Shown: one piece after another, positions 5,312 through 5,856 of the stretch
How positions within the stretch are numbered: the stretch's first letter is position 1
Layout: each line of letters opens with the position of its first letter
From: Candidatus Aenigmatarchaeota archaeon
Lineage (GTDB): Archaea > Aenigmatarchaeota > Aenigmatarchaeia > CG10238-14 > SpSt-28
Assembly: GCA_023256115.1 (NCBI GenBank)
Contig: JAGDWU010000100.1
Coordinates: forward strand, 1-5,856
DNA: 5,856 nucleotides
Direction of reading: 5' to 3'
The notes under the pieces: generated by a model
What the model saw: only the letters and a program-made list of their open reading frames with translations
Told to the model about the DNA's origin: nothing
Databases searched by the model: none
Program-made: the position numbers and the translations under genes

Positions 5312-5856
5312 TAGAATTTATAGAAGAAAAGATTTATTTAATAATTTTCAGTTTATTTCTTATAATTTTTGCAATTTTGATAGGATTTTTTATTAAAGAA
5401 GAGCTAATAGTAAATTTAATTAGAATATTGATTTTTGCTAGCATATTTTTTTCATTTTTTATTGATAAATTAATTGAAAATATTAGAATAAAAGAAATGG
5501 AAGAAAAGTTTAGTTCGTTTTTAGGAGATTTGGCTCAAAGCATTAGAGGCGGAATGAGTTTGCCAGTTGCATTAAGAAATTTGAGAAATAATGACTATGG
5601 AATACTTAATCCTTTAATTAAAAAATTATCAAGCCAAATTGATATTGGAATACCATTTGATAAAGCTTTGATAAAATTTGCAGATAAAACAAAATCAAAG
5701 CTAATAAAAACAACTTGCATTGTTATAATAGAATCATTAAAAGCTGGCGGCGAAGTTGCAAGCATTGTAGATGCAATGTCAAAATCTATGTTAGAAGTTG
5801 AAAAATTAAGAAAAGAAAGAAAAATGATATTAGGTAGAACTGTTACTGAAGAATAT
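5308..5856 (+). CDS. Second T2SF-domain platform protein (TadB-like), 3'-truncated by the window
   Basis: An open frame starts at the ATG overlapping the previous stop as ATGA and runs off the right edge, with 183 residues visible. Two hydrophobic segments (about 8-28 and 34-52) are followed by a cytoplasmic T2SF domain from about residue 66. Its features are FLGDLAQSIRGGMSLPVAL (71-89), IGIPFDKALIKFADKT (113-128) and ESLKAGGEVASIVDAMS (142-158). The layout parallels the upstream gene product, and C-terminal transmembrane helices are expected outside the window. The two proteins probably form a hetero-oligomeric platform, as proposed for TadB/TadC, and Methanococcus pili likewise use paired EpdJ/EpdK platform proteins. 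The cut is only the window border; I see no frameshift or early stop. Confidence 0.9.
   Translation, partial: MIEFIEEKIYLIIFSLFLIIFAILIGFFIKEELIVNLIRILIFASIFFSFFIDKLIENIRIKEMEEKFSSFLGDLAQSIRGGMSLPVALRNLRNNDYGILNPLIKKLSSQIDIGIPFDKALIKFADKTKSKLIKTTCIVIIESLKAGGEVASIVDAMSKSMLEVEKLRKERKMILGRTVTEEY

Noticed and set aside
1..5856. CRISPR array, insertion sequence, integrase or attachment-site repeats next to the tRNA genes
   Set aside because: No spaced direct repeats, inverted terminal repeats or transposase/integrase motifs were found by eye, and I noticed no duplicated tRNA 3' ends elsewhere in the window.

Overview
This AT-rich window almost certainly comes from an archaeon. The tyrosyl-tRNA synthetase is of the archaeal type and closely resembles what I recall of the Pyrococcus/Thermococcus enzymes. 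Both tRNA genes lack an encoded CCA, and one has a tiny intron at the canonical archaeal position 37/38. No start codon has a well-placed Shine-Dalgarno sequence, and two starts have a TATA-like box about 26 nt upstream, as expected for leaderless archaeal mRNAs. The tRNA stems are very GC-rich while the genes are AT-rich, which hints at a thermophile. A small DPANN-type genome would fit the AT bias and gene packing, but the lineage cannot be fixed from this window.

Left part (1-3433) is all on the minus strand. In transcription order it holds a nitroreductase-family flavoprotein (3433-2897), a secreted/membrane-anchored beta-rich protein of unknown function (2869-1475), tRNA-Leu(GAG) one nucleotide after that gene's stop codon, tRNA-Arg(CCT) with a 10-nt intron, and tyrosyl-tRNA synthetase (1158-28). 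The last three form a small translation cluster, though TyrRS and tRNA-Arg seem to have their own TATA-like elements.

Right part (3446-5856) is a tight plus-strand operon that diverges from the nitroreductase with only 12 bp between the two start codons. It encodes a Nudix hydrolase resembling Ap4A hydrolase, a DedA/VTT-family membrane protein, and two consecutive T2SF-domain membrane proteins, the second cut by the window edge. Junctions overlap by 23, 4 and 4 nt, so translational coupling is likely. The T2SF pair looks like the inner-membrane platform of an archaeal type IV pilus or secretion machine, made as two half-size proteins (TadB/TadC-like) rather than one long ArlJ/FlaJ-type protein. 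The partner ATPase, pilins and prepilin peptidase are not in view.

I see no CRISPR array, insertion sequence, long repeat or clear mobile element. Most of the window is ordinary. The points most worth a second look are the minimal tRNA intron, the split platform pair, the predicted intracellular DUF11-like domain of the 464-residue protein, and the mRNA/tRNA junction at 1474.
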